Assembly (NCBI RefSeq): GCF_036621135.1
Contig: NZ_JAZIBG010000009.1
Coordinates: 62,001 to 126,000, forward strand
Length of the DNA: 64,000 bases
Reading direction: 5' to 3'
Source: Aquincola agrisoli
Lineage (GTDB): Bacteria; Pseudomonadota; Gammaproteobacteria; Burkholderiales; Burkholderiaceae_C
Notes under the pieces: model-generated
The model's database searches: none
What the model was told of the DNA's origin: nothing
Seen by the model: the letters and a program-made list of their open reading frames with translations, nothing else
Shown: positions 50,789-58,757 of the stretch, piece by piece
How positions within the stretch are numbered: position 1 is the first letter of the stretch
How the letters are laid out: the number at the start of each line of letters is the position of its first letter
Translations under genes and position numbers: made by a program

Positions 50789-53515
50789 TCACGCAACGAT
50801 GCCGGTACGACGGATGACGAGCTTCTCCAGTTCCGCGGCGAGGAAGACGAACAGCCCCGCACCCAGCACCTTGAGCCACTCCAGCGCCGACAGCCCGGCC
50901 GATCCGAAGAATGCCTGCATCGCCGGCAGGTAGGTGAAGGCGAGCTGCAGCGGCACGCAGGCGGCGATCGCCAGCAGCACGTAGCGGTTGCCGGTCAGGC
51001 CCTGCCGATTCAGCACCGGCGCGAAGAAATGCCGGCTGTTGACGAGATAGAACATCTCGGCCACGACGATGGCATTGACCGCCAGCGTGCGCGCGACCGC
51101 GAGGTCGGTGCCCTGCGACAGCTCCCACAGGAAGAGGCCGAGCGAGCACGCCATCATCAGCGTGGCCACCATCAGCACCCGCCACACGAAGAAGCCCGAC
51201 AGCAGCGCCGCCGCTGGCGGGCGGGGGCGGCGTTGCATCACGTCGCCCTCGGGCGGCTCGAACGCCAGCGCGAGGCCCAGGGTGCTGGAGGTCACCATGT
51301 TGATCCACAGCACCTGCGCGGCCGTGAGCGGCAGCGTCAGCTCGAAGAGGATGGCCGCGATCACCACCAGCGCCTCGCCGCCGTTGGTCGGCAGCATGAA
51401 GAGGATGAACTTCTTCAGGTTGTCGTAGACCGCGCGGCCCTCGCGCACGGCCCGCGCGATGGTCGCGAAGTTGTCGTCGGCCAGCACCATGTCGGCGGCC
51501 TCCTTGGCCGCCTCGGTGCCCTTGAGGCCCATCGCGACACCGACGTCGGCGCGCTTGAGCGCCGGCGCATCGTTGACGCCGTCGCCGGTCATCGCCACCA
51601 CGTGGCCGCTGTCCTGCATCGCCTGCACGAGGCGCAGCTTGTGCTCCGGGCTGGCGCGGGCGAACACATCCACGTCGTGCACGGTGCGGCGCAGCGCCGC
51701 GTCGTCCATCAGCGCGATCTCGGCGCCAGTGACGGCCGGCCGGCCCACGCCGATGGCCAGCTGCGCACCGATGGCGCGTGCGGTCTCGGCATGGTCGCCG
51801 GTGATCATCTTCACGCGGATGCCCGCCTGGTGGCACTGGCGCACCGCCTGCACCGCCTCGGCACGCGGCGGGTCGACGATGCCGACCAGCGCGAGCATGG
51901 TGTAGCCGCCCTCCACGTCGGCGAACGCGAGCCGTTCGCCGGCCGGCGCGCCGCGCTTGCAGGCCAGGCCGAGCAGGCGCAGCCCCTGCGCGGCGGTGTC
52001 GGTCGCCCAGCGGCGCCAGGTGTCGATCTCCAGCGGCTGCGGCTCGCCGCCGGGCCCGACCTCGGCATGGCACAGGTCCAGCACACGCTCCGGTGCGCCC
52101 TTGACGAAGAGCCAGGGTTGGCCGCCGGCATCGACATGGTGGGTCGCCATGAAGCGGTGCTCGGACTCGAAGGGGATGACGCCGCACCGCGGCCACCGCG
52201 CCTGCGCGTCGCCCTGCGCCAGGCCCGCCTTGCGGCCGAGCACGAGCAGCGCGCCTTCGGTCGGATCGCCCTCGACGTGCCACTGCCCCGCCGCCTCGCG
52301 CAGCCGTGCGTCGTTGCACAGCACGCCCACCTGCACGGCCAGCGCCAGCGCGGGATGGCGGTCCGCCGGCACGGCGCGGCCGTCGAGGCTGAAGCCGCCC
52401 ACCGGGGAATAGCCCACGCCGCCGACGTCGAACACCTGGCCGCTGCACACCACGCGCTGCACCGTCATCTCGTTGCGGGTGAGCGTGCCGGTCTTGTCGG
52501 AACACACCACCGTGACGGCGCCCAGCGCCTCCACCGCCGGCAGCCGCCGCACGATGGCCTGCCGCCGGGCCATGCGCTGCACGCCGAGCGCGAGCGTGAC
52601 GGTCATGATCGCCGGCAGCCCCTCCGGGATGGCCGAGGCCGCGAGCGCCACCACCATCATGAACATCTCGGCAGGCGGGTGGCCGCGCCACAGCGTGCCG
52701 AGCGCGAAGGTGGCGGCGGCCAGCGCCAGGATGGCCACCGCCAGCACCCTGCCGAAGCGGTCGATCTGCCGCAGCAGCGGCGTCGTCTGCGCCTCGATGC
52801 CGGCCAGCATGCGGTTGATCCGGCCCAGCTCGGTCGCGCCGCCGGTGGCCACGACCAGGCCCGTGGCCTGCCCGTGCACGACGAGCGTGCCGGCGTAGGC
52901 CATGCCGCTGCGGTCGCCGAGCGGGGCGTCGGCGGCCACCGCCGCGGTGTCCTTCTCGACCGGCATCGACTCGCCGGTCAGCGCCGCCTCCTCCACCCGC
53001 AGCTCATGCGCGGCGAGCAGCCGCAGGTCGGCGGGGATGCGGTCGCCGGAGGCCACGGCCACCACGTCGCCCGGCACCAGGCCGGCGGCATCGATCTCGC
53101 GGCGCTCGCCGCCGCGCAGCACCATCGCGTGCGGCGACAGCATCGCGCGGATGCCCTCGAGCGCATCCTCCGCCTTGCCCTCCTGGATGAAGCCGATGGC
53201 GGCGTTGATGAGCACCGCGGCCAGCAGCACGGTGGTGTCGAGCCAGTGCCCCAGCGCCGCGGTGACCACCGCCGCGCCGAGCATCACGTAGAGCAGGATG
53301 TTGTGGAACTGCAGCAGCAGCCGCATCAGCGCGCTGCGCCGGCGCGGCGGGGCCAGGCGGTTGGGCCCGTGCTGCGCAAGGCGCCGCGCCGCCTCTGCGG
53401 CGTCCAGGCCCTGGACGCCGGTGCGCAACAGCGCCTGCGCCTGCTCGGCCGGCAGCGTGTGCCAGAGCGGCACGTCGGCGGTGCCGCCGGTCTCTCGGGC
53501 GCGGGGGTCGGGCAT
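50789..53515 (-). CDS. Cation-transporting P-type ATPase (P2-like)
   Basis: A 908-residue pump. Order: N-terminal cation ATPase domain with LWHTLPAEQAQALL, actuator TGES (in ALTGESMPVEKD), TM4 PEGLPA, phosphorylation site Asp340 in SDKTGTLTRN, nucleotide-binding KGAPERVL, and hinge TGDGVNDAPALK. The fold is the Ca2+/Mg2+/Na+ (P2) group. TM6 reads LWINMVTSSTLGLALAFEP, without the Asp present in SERCA-type calcium pumps, so the transported ion is unclear. I chose ATG 53515 because GAGGAGGACC precedes it; an upstream ATG at 53551 would add 12 residues. Confidence 0.93.
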   Translation of the reverse strand: MPDPRARETGGTADVPLWHTLPAEQAQALLRTGVQGLDAAEAARRLAQHGPNRLAPPRRRSALMRLLLQFHNILLYVMLGAAVVTAALGHWLDTTVLLAAVLINAAIGFIQEGKAEDALEGIRAMLSPHAMVLRGGERREIDAAGLVPGDVVAVASGDRIPADLRLLAAHELRVEEAALTGESMPVEKDTAAVAADAPLGDRSGMAYAGTLVVHGQATGLVVATGGATELGRINRMLAGIEAQTTPLLRQIDRFGRVLAVAILALAAATFALGTLWRGHPPAEMFMMVVALAASAIPEGLPAIMTVTLALGVQRMARRQAIVRRLPAVEALGAVTVVCSDKTGTLTRNEMTVQRVVCSGQVFDVGGVGYSPVGGFSLDGRAVPADRHPALALAVQVGVLCNDARLREAAGQWHVEGDPTEGALLVLGRKAGLAQGDAQARWPRCGVIPFESEHRFMATHHVDAGGQPWLFVKGAPERVLDLCHAEVGPGGEPQPLEIDTWRRWATDTAAQGLRLLGLACKRGAPAGERLAFADVEGGYTMLALVGIVDPPRAEAVQAVRQCHQAGIRVKMITGDHAETARAIGAQLAIGVGRPAVTGAEIALMDDAALRRTVHDVDVFARASPEHKLRLVQAMQDSGHVVAMTGDGVNDAPALKRADVGVAMGLKGTEAAKEAADMVLADDNFATIARAVREGRAVYDNLKKFILFMLPTNGGEALVVIAAILFELTLPLTAAQVLWINMVTSSTLGLALAFEPPEGDVMQRRPRPPAAALLSGFFVWRVLMVATLMMACSLGLFLWELSQGTDLAVARTLAVNAIVVAEMFYLVNSRHFFAPVLNRQGLTGNRYVLLAIAACVPLQLAFTYLPAMQAFFGSAGLSALEWLKVLGAGLFVFLAAELEKLVIRRTGIVA

Positions 53516-53660
53516 GGTCGGGTCCTCCTCGGCGTGCTCCCGACACGCCACACCGGGACGACCTGCCGCCGCGCGCGGCGGTTCCGCCTGCGCGGTGCCG
53601 ATGCGCCCGCGCCATGATGCAGATCAAGAACCCGTCACGCCGGCGGCGCGGCCGGGCACC

Positions 53661-54575
53661 TCAATCCAGCGCGATCACCTCGTCGCCGGCCTCCGGCCGG
53701 CAGCCTTCGGCCACCGGCGCCCAGCCGCGGCGCACCACGGCCTGCCGGCCGTCGTGGCACAGCTCGATGCGCTCGGCTCCCGGCACGTGCTCGCGCACGA
53801 AGGCCTCGATGGAGGCCGGCAGGCTGACGCGCAGCTTCAGCGCGAAGCGGTCCTCCTCGGGATGGTCGTCGTAGTGCACCCAGGGGACGAAGGCGCCCGC
53901 TGCCATCAGCAGGTGCGAGCCGACGTCGACCGGCTCCGGCGCATAGCCGTTGGCGGCGAGCCACCGCTGGGCCTGCGGGCGCAGGTCGTCGCCCTCGCCG
54001 AGCGAGCCCCAGGCCGCCGCCAGCATCTCCATCACCCACTGGTTGCAGTTCTGGTAGCGCAGGCCGAACGCGTGGGCATTGGCGCTGTACCGCGGCGCGA
54101 GCAGCCGAACGGCGAGCGGGTCGTCGAGCGCGGCCCGGGCCAGCCCCGCACCCGGTGCCGCCGGCAGCAACACGGCGGAGATGTAGCCGATCTCCGGCCG
54201 GCTGGTGCCCAGCACAAAGCCGGCCATGCCCTGGTCATAGAGACGCGGCCGGCCTTCCTCGCAGGCGAAGTAGAGCTGGCGCACCGACCACGGCCCGTTG
54301 CCGCTGGCCTGGAGGCTGACACCGGCATGGGAGTAGCGGATGCCGAAGCGCTGCAGGTCCAGGCCCGAGCGGGCGACCAGCGCCACCTCGCGGCCGGAGC
54401 CGTCGAGCGCCTGCTTGACGATGGCCGCGAAGCGCAGCAGCCGGTCCTGCTGCGCCGCCGTCATCGGCACGCCGCGGTCGCACAGCAGCGGCGCCGCGGA
54501 GGCTGCGTTGCAGGCCGCCACGCAGCCGGCGAGGCCCGCGGCCAGCACCAGCGCCTGCCGCAGGCTCGACCTCAC
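53661..54575 (-). CDS. DUF2145 domain-containing exported protein
   Basis: A 304-residue protein with signal VRSSLRQALVLAAGLAGCVAACNAASA and DUF2145 blocks: AAQQDRLLRFAAIVKQAL, LDLQRFGIRYSHAGVSL, YDQGMAGFVLGT, RYQNCNQWVMEMLAAAWG. The His in YSHAG and the Cys/Asn in QNCNQW look like a catalytic NlpC/P60-type arrangement, but I cannot prove that. It starts with GTG overlapping the upstream stop (GTGA). The function of the family is unknown. Confidence 0.85.
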   Translation of the reverse strand: MRSSLRQALVLAAGLAGCVAACNAASAAPLLCDRGVPMTAAQQDRLLRFAAIVKQALDGSGREVALVARSGLDLQRFGIRYSHAGVSLQASGNGPWSVRQLYFACEEGRPRLYDQGMAGFVLGTSRPEIGYISAVLLPAAPGAGLARAALDDPLAVRLLAPRYSANAHAFGLRYQNCNQWVMEMLAAAWGSLGEGDDLRPQAQRWLAANGYAPEPVDVGSHLLMAAGAFVPWVHYDDHPEEDRFALKLRVSLPASIEAFVREHVPGAERIELCHDGRQAVVRRGWAPVAEGCRPEAGDEVIALD

Positions 54576-55036
54576 AGCGGCACGGCCTTCGGCGCGAGTT
54601 CGCGGAACCAGTCGTCGGCCAGCGCGAGGAAGAAGGCCTCGCGGGTGTCGGCCCGCGCGAACTCCAGCCCGTAGGGCCGGTGCCGCGCGGTGATGAGGTC
54701 GCCTTGTGCCAGGGCCCAGGTCCCGCCGGTCCGCGCGGGCAGGTCGAGCACGAAGTCTTCCGCGCCGGGCCGCGGATCGGCCGGCTGCAGCGTCAGCCGC
54801 AACCCGCCGGGCCGCCCGGCGGCGGCCACCTCGACGATGCGGTAGTCGCCTTCGGCCACGCGGTCGTTGCGCGACGAGCTGTTGCTGGAGCCGCTGATCG
54901 AATCGGACACGCTGCCGACCGAGGCCGAGCCTGCGCTCAAGGCGGAAGAGGCCAGGCTGTCGGCGTGGCAGGGGGCGGCAGCGGCGGCCAGCCACAGCAT
55001 CGCGGCGCCGGCCAGGCGGTTCAAGGAACAAGTCAT
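54572..55036 (-). CDS. Exported protein paired with DUF2145
   Basis: A 154-residue protein with signal MTCSLNRLAGAAMLWLAAAAAPCHA, a short Ser-rich linker (SSALSAGSASVGSVSDSISGSSNSSSRND) and a beta-rich C-terminal half (YRIVEVAAAGRPGGLRLTLQP ... TWALAQGDLITARHRPYGLEFAR). No named family is recognised. It overlaps the DUF2145 gene and is divergent from the all3515-like PEP-CTERM gene, with the palindrome at 55120-55136 lying 84 bases upstream of its ATG, so shared control is possible. Confidence 0.72.
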   Translation of the reverse strand: MTCSLNRLAGAAMLWLAAAAAPCHADSLASSALSAGSASVGSVSDSISGSSNSSSRNDRVAEGDYRIVEVAAAGRPGGLRLTLQPADPRPGAEDFVLDLPARTGGTWALAQGDLITARHRPYGLEFARADTREAFFLALADDWFRELAPKAVPL

Positions 55037-55119
55037 CGAGGCTCCGGAAACGGCGGCACCGGCCGCGCGGCGCGCAGGATAGCGCGCGGCTGTCAACAGC
55101 CTGTGTCTGGTCGCCTTAA

Positions 55120-55136
55120 ATGCAACTTAGTTGCAT
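55120..55136. promoter_or_regulatory. Zur-type palindrome 1
   Basis: ATGCAACT-T-AGTTGCAT is a perfect 17-bp dyad 57 bases ahead of the PEP-CTERM start codon. A GCATAAT -10-like element overlaps its right arm, so bound protein would block transcription. The core TGCAAC-N3-GTTGCA recurs at 61013 and 61040. Confidence 0.75.
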
Positions 55137-55192
55137 AATCAATGCCGCTGCCGGAGGGCGGCGACAACCCCCATCAAGACAGGACGGAGTAC

Positions 55193-56068
55193 ATGCAAGC
55201 ACCCCACACCATCGGCCGGTTCGCGGCCGCCATCGCCGCCGCGGCGGCCCTCGCGGCCCCGGCCCACGCCTCGGGCATCCGCGCGGCCGAGGGCATCGGC
55301 TTCTACATCGGGGTCGACAGCCTCGCGACGGTGGCCTCGGGCACCTTCGCCGGCATGGCGAACCCCAACGCCGGGCGCCTGACCCTGCTGCTGGACCACG
55401 GCAACCACTTCCACGGCATCGGCGCCTACAGCTACGGCGGCACGGCGGCCTCGCCGGTGGTGCTGCCGACCAGCGCCAACAACCGCCTGCCCGAGATGAG
55501 CTCGCGCGTCACGGAGGCCGCCTCGTCGATCGCGTTGCAGGCCGGCACCGGCGCCTTCGCGGGCCAGTGGGTGAGCGGGGTGCTGCCCGAAGGCACGCCG
55601 GCGGCGGACTACAGCTACCTCGGCGCGGCCTCCATCCAGTCGCTCGTCGGCCGGGGCGATGCCGCCGAGGTGCTCTACGGCAGCAGCGGCGGCCGCTGGA
55701 ATGCGGCCTACGGCGACGTGGTCGTGGGCCTCAGGCTCGAAGGCATCAGCGACGGCCTCAAGGTGGCCGTGGGCGACCACCTCGATGTGTTCAGCGGCGG
55801 CGCGGGCAGCGTGTTCACGCTGGGCAGCGGCAGCGCGCTGTCGTTCCTGCCGACCTTCTACACCGACGGCGCGGCGGCGCCGGGCACTTACAGCGCGCAG
55901 TTCTCGCTGGTCAACCTGGGCAGCAACGGCGCGGTGCGCGACGGCGGCAGCTTCTACTACGACTTCTCGGTCGCGGCGCCGGTGCCCGAGCCCGGCACCT
56001 GGGCGCTGATGCTGGCGGGCCTGGCGGCCGCCGCCGCGCTCGCGCGCCACCGCCGCCGCGCACACTGA
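55193..56068 (+). CDS. all3515-like Zur-regulated PEP-CTERM protein
   Basis: A 291-residue surface protein: signal MQAPHTIGRFAAAIAAAAALAAPAHA, a body rich in GIGFYIGVDSLATVASGTFAGMANPNAGRLTLLLDHGNHFHGIGAYSYGG, and a C-terminal VPEPGT, hydrophobic helix and RHRRR anchor signal. The NHFHGIGAYSY block with clustered His resembles the cyanobacterial all3515 family known from zinc (Zur) regulons, and a zinc-type operator lies directly upstream. It likely binds or handles zinc at the cell surface. ATG at 55193 follows GGAG; an earlier ATG at 55142 lies almost on the operator and lacks a signal fit. Confidence 0.82.
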   Translation: MQAPHTIGRFAAAIAAAAALAAPAHASGIRAAEGIGFYIGVDSLATVASGTFAGMANPNAGRLTLLLDHGNHFHGIGAYSYGGTAASPVVLPTSANNRLPEMSSRVTEAASSIALQAGTGAFAGQWVSGVLPEGTPAADYSYLGAASIQSLVGRGDAAEVLYGSSGGRWNAAYGDVVVGLRLEGISDGLKVAVGDHLDVFSGGAGSVFTLGSGSALSFLPTFYTDGAAAPGTYSAQFSLVNLGSNGAVRDGGSFYYDFSVAAPVPEPGTWALMLAGLAAAAALARHRRRAH

Positions 56069-56087
56069 CGCGGCGGGGGCCGGCCCG

Positions 56088-56573
56088 TCAGCGGTGCCGG
56101 CCCGACGGGGCCGGCTGGCACGCGGCGCAATGCCCGTGCACGTGCAGGTCGACGCCCTCCACCGCGAAGCCGTCGGGCACGGCCGGCGGGCGCGGCGGGC
56201 GGCTGGGCAGGCAATAGACCCGCCCGCAGTCGTCACAGTGGAAATGGGCGTGTTCGGCATGGTCGCCGCCGTTCGGCGACAGCAGCGCGAAGCGGCTCAC
56301 GCGGTCGCTGCCGACCGACTTGGTCAGCAGGCCGGCCTCGACGCAGCTGTCCAGCGTGCGGTAGAGCGTGACCCGGTCCAGCGGCTCCGCCAGCGCCGCC
56401 TCGATGTCGGCATGGCTGACGGCAGCCTGCGCCGATTCCACCGCCTCCAGCACCGCGAGCCGCGCCGCCGTGACGCGCAGGCCCGCATCCGCCAGCTGCT
56501 GGCGATGGGCCTCGCGGCGCGCTTCGAGCGCCTGGGCATCGCGGCTGGTACGGGAAGATTTTCGGGCGGGCAT
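56088..56573 (-). CDS. Fur-family repressor, Zur-like
   Basis: A 161-residue Fur-family regulator. The winged helix (LRVTAARLAVLEAVESAQAAVSHADIEAALAEPLDRVTLYRTLDSCVEAGLL, about 32-85) is followed by the metal-binding half: HAHFHCDDCGRVYC and HGHCAACQ give two CxxC pairs for the structural zinc and His residues for the regulatory site. Context with a ZnuD-like receptor and zinc-type palindromes makes Zur far more likely than Fur. It faces the all3515-like gene, their ends 19 bases apart, and lies 58 bases past the lipoprotein gene on the same strand. Confidence 0.88.
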   Translation of the reverse strand: MPARKSSRTSRDAQALEARREAHRQQLADAGLRVTAARLAVLEAVESAQAAVSHADIEAALAEPLDRVTLYRTLDSCVEAGLLTKSVGSDRVSRFALLSPNGGDHAEHAHFHCDDCGRVYCLPSRPPRPPAVPDGFAVEGVDLHVHGHCAACQPAPSGRHR

Positions 56574-56631
56574 GGCCCAAATTGTAGGTCGCGCACTCTC
56601 CGGCGTTCATGCAGGGCCCATGCCAGCGTCG

Positions 56632-58752
56632 TCAATGCGGGTTGTCGGGCGACACGTGGTGGAGGTAGCGGTTGCCCAACGCATCGCCCGCGCTGAGCAC
56701 GACGTTCAGCCACACCGTGCGATGGCCTTCGCGCGCCGGCAGCGCGGCCTGCAGCAACCGGTCGCCGCCGTCGACCGCCCAGCGCTGCCGCAGCGTCTGC
56801 CGCGGTGCCGCGTCGGGGGGCAGCGCCGCACGGTGCCACTCGAGATCGACGTGCAGGCTGCGCACCCCATGTCCGGCGGGCGCACGCCACGGCTGGGACA
56901 CCGCCAGCGCATCGCCCTCGGCGCTGTCCGACGCCAGCAGCCTCGCCAGCGTGGGCTGGGCCAGCGGCTGCGCCGCCAGGTCCCACTGCGCGAACAGCCG
57001 GTCGCGCTGCGCGAAGAGGCTGGCCTCGTCGAGGGGTGCGCTCGGCAGGCTCGCCTCGACGGCCTGCACGGCGGCGCCGGCGGCGTCGAGCAGCAGGAAG
57101 CGGTACGGGGCGCCGCTGCCCGGCGGGCCGGCGTCGGGCAGCCGCACTGCATGCCAGTCCTGCAGGCCCTCGGGGTCGAGCGTCCAGTGCGCGAAGGGCA
57201 GCGAAGCGGCTTCGTGCTTCGGCGGGTACAGCGCGAGCCCCGTCGCGGGCAGGCCCGGGCCGGTGACGACGGCGCGCACCGCACGCGGATCGACCTGCAG
57301 GGCGTCCAGCTCGAACAGCAGGTGATTGACGACCTGCGCGCTGGGCTCTCCGAGCAGCCTGCTGCGCTGCCGATGGTCGGCCAGGCGCTGCAGCGGCGAG
57401 GCGGCGTCCGACCAATAGAGGGTGCGCACGCCGAAGCGCGGATCGCCGACCTCGCCCAGGTCGAGCCAGCCGCCGGCGGGCACATCGCCCAGGCCGCCTT
57501 CGATGCTGCACCGCTCGCGCGCCGCGCCGGCCACTCCCCCAGCGGCCTCGTGGCAGGCCACGCCCGCCAGGCTGCGCACCGCGCCTTCGCTGCGCGCGCG
57601 CGGGCCCAGCAGCGCCGCGTTGCGCACCCGCACGCGCGCCGCCAGGCCGTCGCCCAGCATCCGCCAGCGGCCGTCGGCCTGCGAGAACCACATCGTCTCG
57701 TCGTACGGCGCGTGCGGCGGGCGGGGCACGACGCGCCAGCTCACGTACAGGCGTTGCCCGCCGTCGCCCACGCCGCGCAGGCGCAGCTCGTCGAAGCGCA
57801 CGCCCTGCAGGCTGAAGCCGCCCCGTGCGACGGCGTCCTGCCTGCGCAGCACCTGGGCCAGGAAGCCCTGCGCATCCAGCCCGGCGTGGTGGAGCGAAGG
57901 CGCCACGAAGTCTTCCAGCGCCGATGCCGGCGGGACGCCGGTTGCGTAGAGCGCCGCCAGCGCGTCCAGGCGCTGCTGCAGCCCCGGCAGCGCCGACCGG
58001 GCCGCATCGAGCACCGTGAACAGGCCGGGCCCGGGCGGCGGCAGTGTCGCCGGCTCGCCCGCCCCCGCGAAGCGCAAGGCCAGCGCATCGCCGGGGGCCA
58101 TCGCCAGGTGGCGCACCGCGTGGCCCCCTTCGGCCCGCGCGACGTCGAGCAGCGCCAATGCGCGCGCCAGCGCGGGCAGGCGCTCCATGGGCGATGTGCG
58201 CAGGTCGGCGCCGGCAGGGACGCCGGCTGCCTCGAGGACCCCGCCCACCGCCTGCGCGACGCGGCGGTGGGCCTCCGGCAGGCCGCCGTCGATCCGCAGG
58301 AACTCGGCCCGGCCGGCCTGCAGCAGGTCGGCGGGGTGGCCGCCCAGCGCCTGGGCCAGCACCATCTCGGTCAGCGGCGTGACATTCACGACGGCGACCC
58401 CCACCTCGCTGCGCAGCGCCGTGCCATGCAGCAGCTGCGCCTGGCCGCCCGCGCTGCCCAGCGCCTGCACCACCAGCGTGCCCTCGAGCGCCGACACGTC
58501 GATGTCGTAGCGGCCGGCGTCGTCGGTGGCCCCCGCCGCCTGCCCGCCGGCCGCATCGCGCACCACGACCTGCGCGCCGGCCAGCGGCAGGCCGATGCTC
58601 ACGGTGCCGGTGAGGCGCCCGCGCTGGCAGCCCTCGCAGCGCGACGAGGGCTCGGGCGTGGCGATGGCGTCTTCGCCCCGGCCGTCGCCGCCGCCGCAGG
58701 CCGCCAGCGCGATGCACGCCGCCCACCAGGCGGCGTGCCAGAAGGTCCGCAT
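56632..58752 (-). CDS. Large exported lipoprotein paired with the ZnuD-like receptor
   Basis: A 706-residue protein. Lipoprotein signal MRTFWHAAWWAACIALAACGGG (lipobox LAAC, Cys22), a Cys pair in SRCEGCQRGRL, then a transthyretin/carboxypeptidase-regulatory-like beta domain (RLTGTVSIGLPLAGAQVVVRD, DDAGRYDIDV) and a long alpha/beta region with no family I recognise, including EWHRAAL and DGGDRLLQAALP late in the chain. It begins near the receptor stop; a GTG at 58761 overlapping that stop is the alternative start. Co-expression with the TonB receptor suggests an outer-membrane partner that helps capture or deliver zinc. Confidence 0.75.
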   Translation of the reverse strand: MRTFWHAAWWAACIALAACGGGDGRGEDAIATPEPSSRCEGCQRGRLTGTVSIGLPLAGAQVVVRDAAGGQAAGATDDAGRYDIDVSALEGTLVVQALGSAGGQAQLLHGTALRSEVGVAVVNVTPLTEMVLAQALGGHPADLLQAGRAEFLRIDGGLPEAHRRVAQAVGGVLEAAGVPAGADLRTSPMERLPALARALALLDVARAEGGHAVRHLAMAPGDALALRFAGAGEPATLPPPGPGLFTVLDAARSALPGLQQRLDALAALYATGVPPASALEDFVAPSLHHAGLDAQGFLAQVLRRQDAVARGGFSLQGVRFDELRLRGVGDGGQRLYVSWRVVPRPPHAPYDETMWFSQADGRWRMLGDGLAARVRVRNAALLGPRARSEGAVRSLAGVACHEAAGGVAGAARERCSIEGGLGDVPAGGWLDLGEVGDPRFGVRTLYWSDAASPLQRLADHRQRSRLLGEPSAQVVNHLLFELDALQVDPRAVRAVVTGPGLPATGLALYPPKHEAASLPFAHWTLDPEGLQDWHAVRLPDAGPPGSGAPYRFLLLDAAGAAVQAVEASLPSAPLDEASLFAQRDRLFAQWDLAAQPLAQPTLARLLASDSAEGDALAVSQPWRAPAGHGVRSLHVDLEWHRAALPPDAAPRQTLRQRWAVDGGDRLLQAALPAREGHRTVWLNVVLSAGDALGNRYLHHVSPDNPH

Positions 58753-58757
58753 GATCC

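Noticed and set aside
48812..53617. A 1601-codon open frame on the + strand
   Set aside because: It is antisense to LysR, Usp and ATPase genes with clear motifs, and its translation is low-complexity Arg/His/Gln/Ala, typical of shadow frames in GC-rich DNA.
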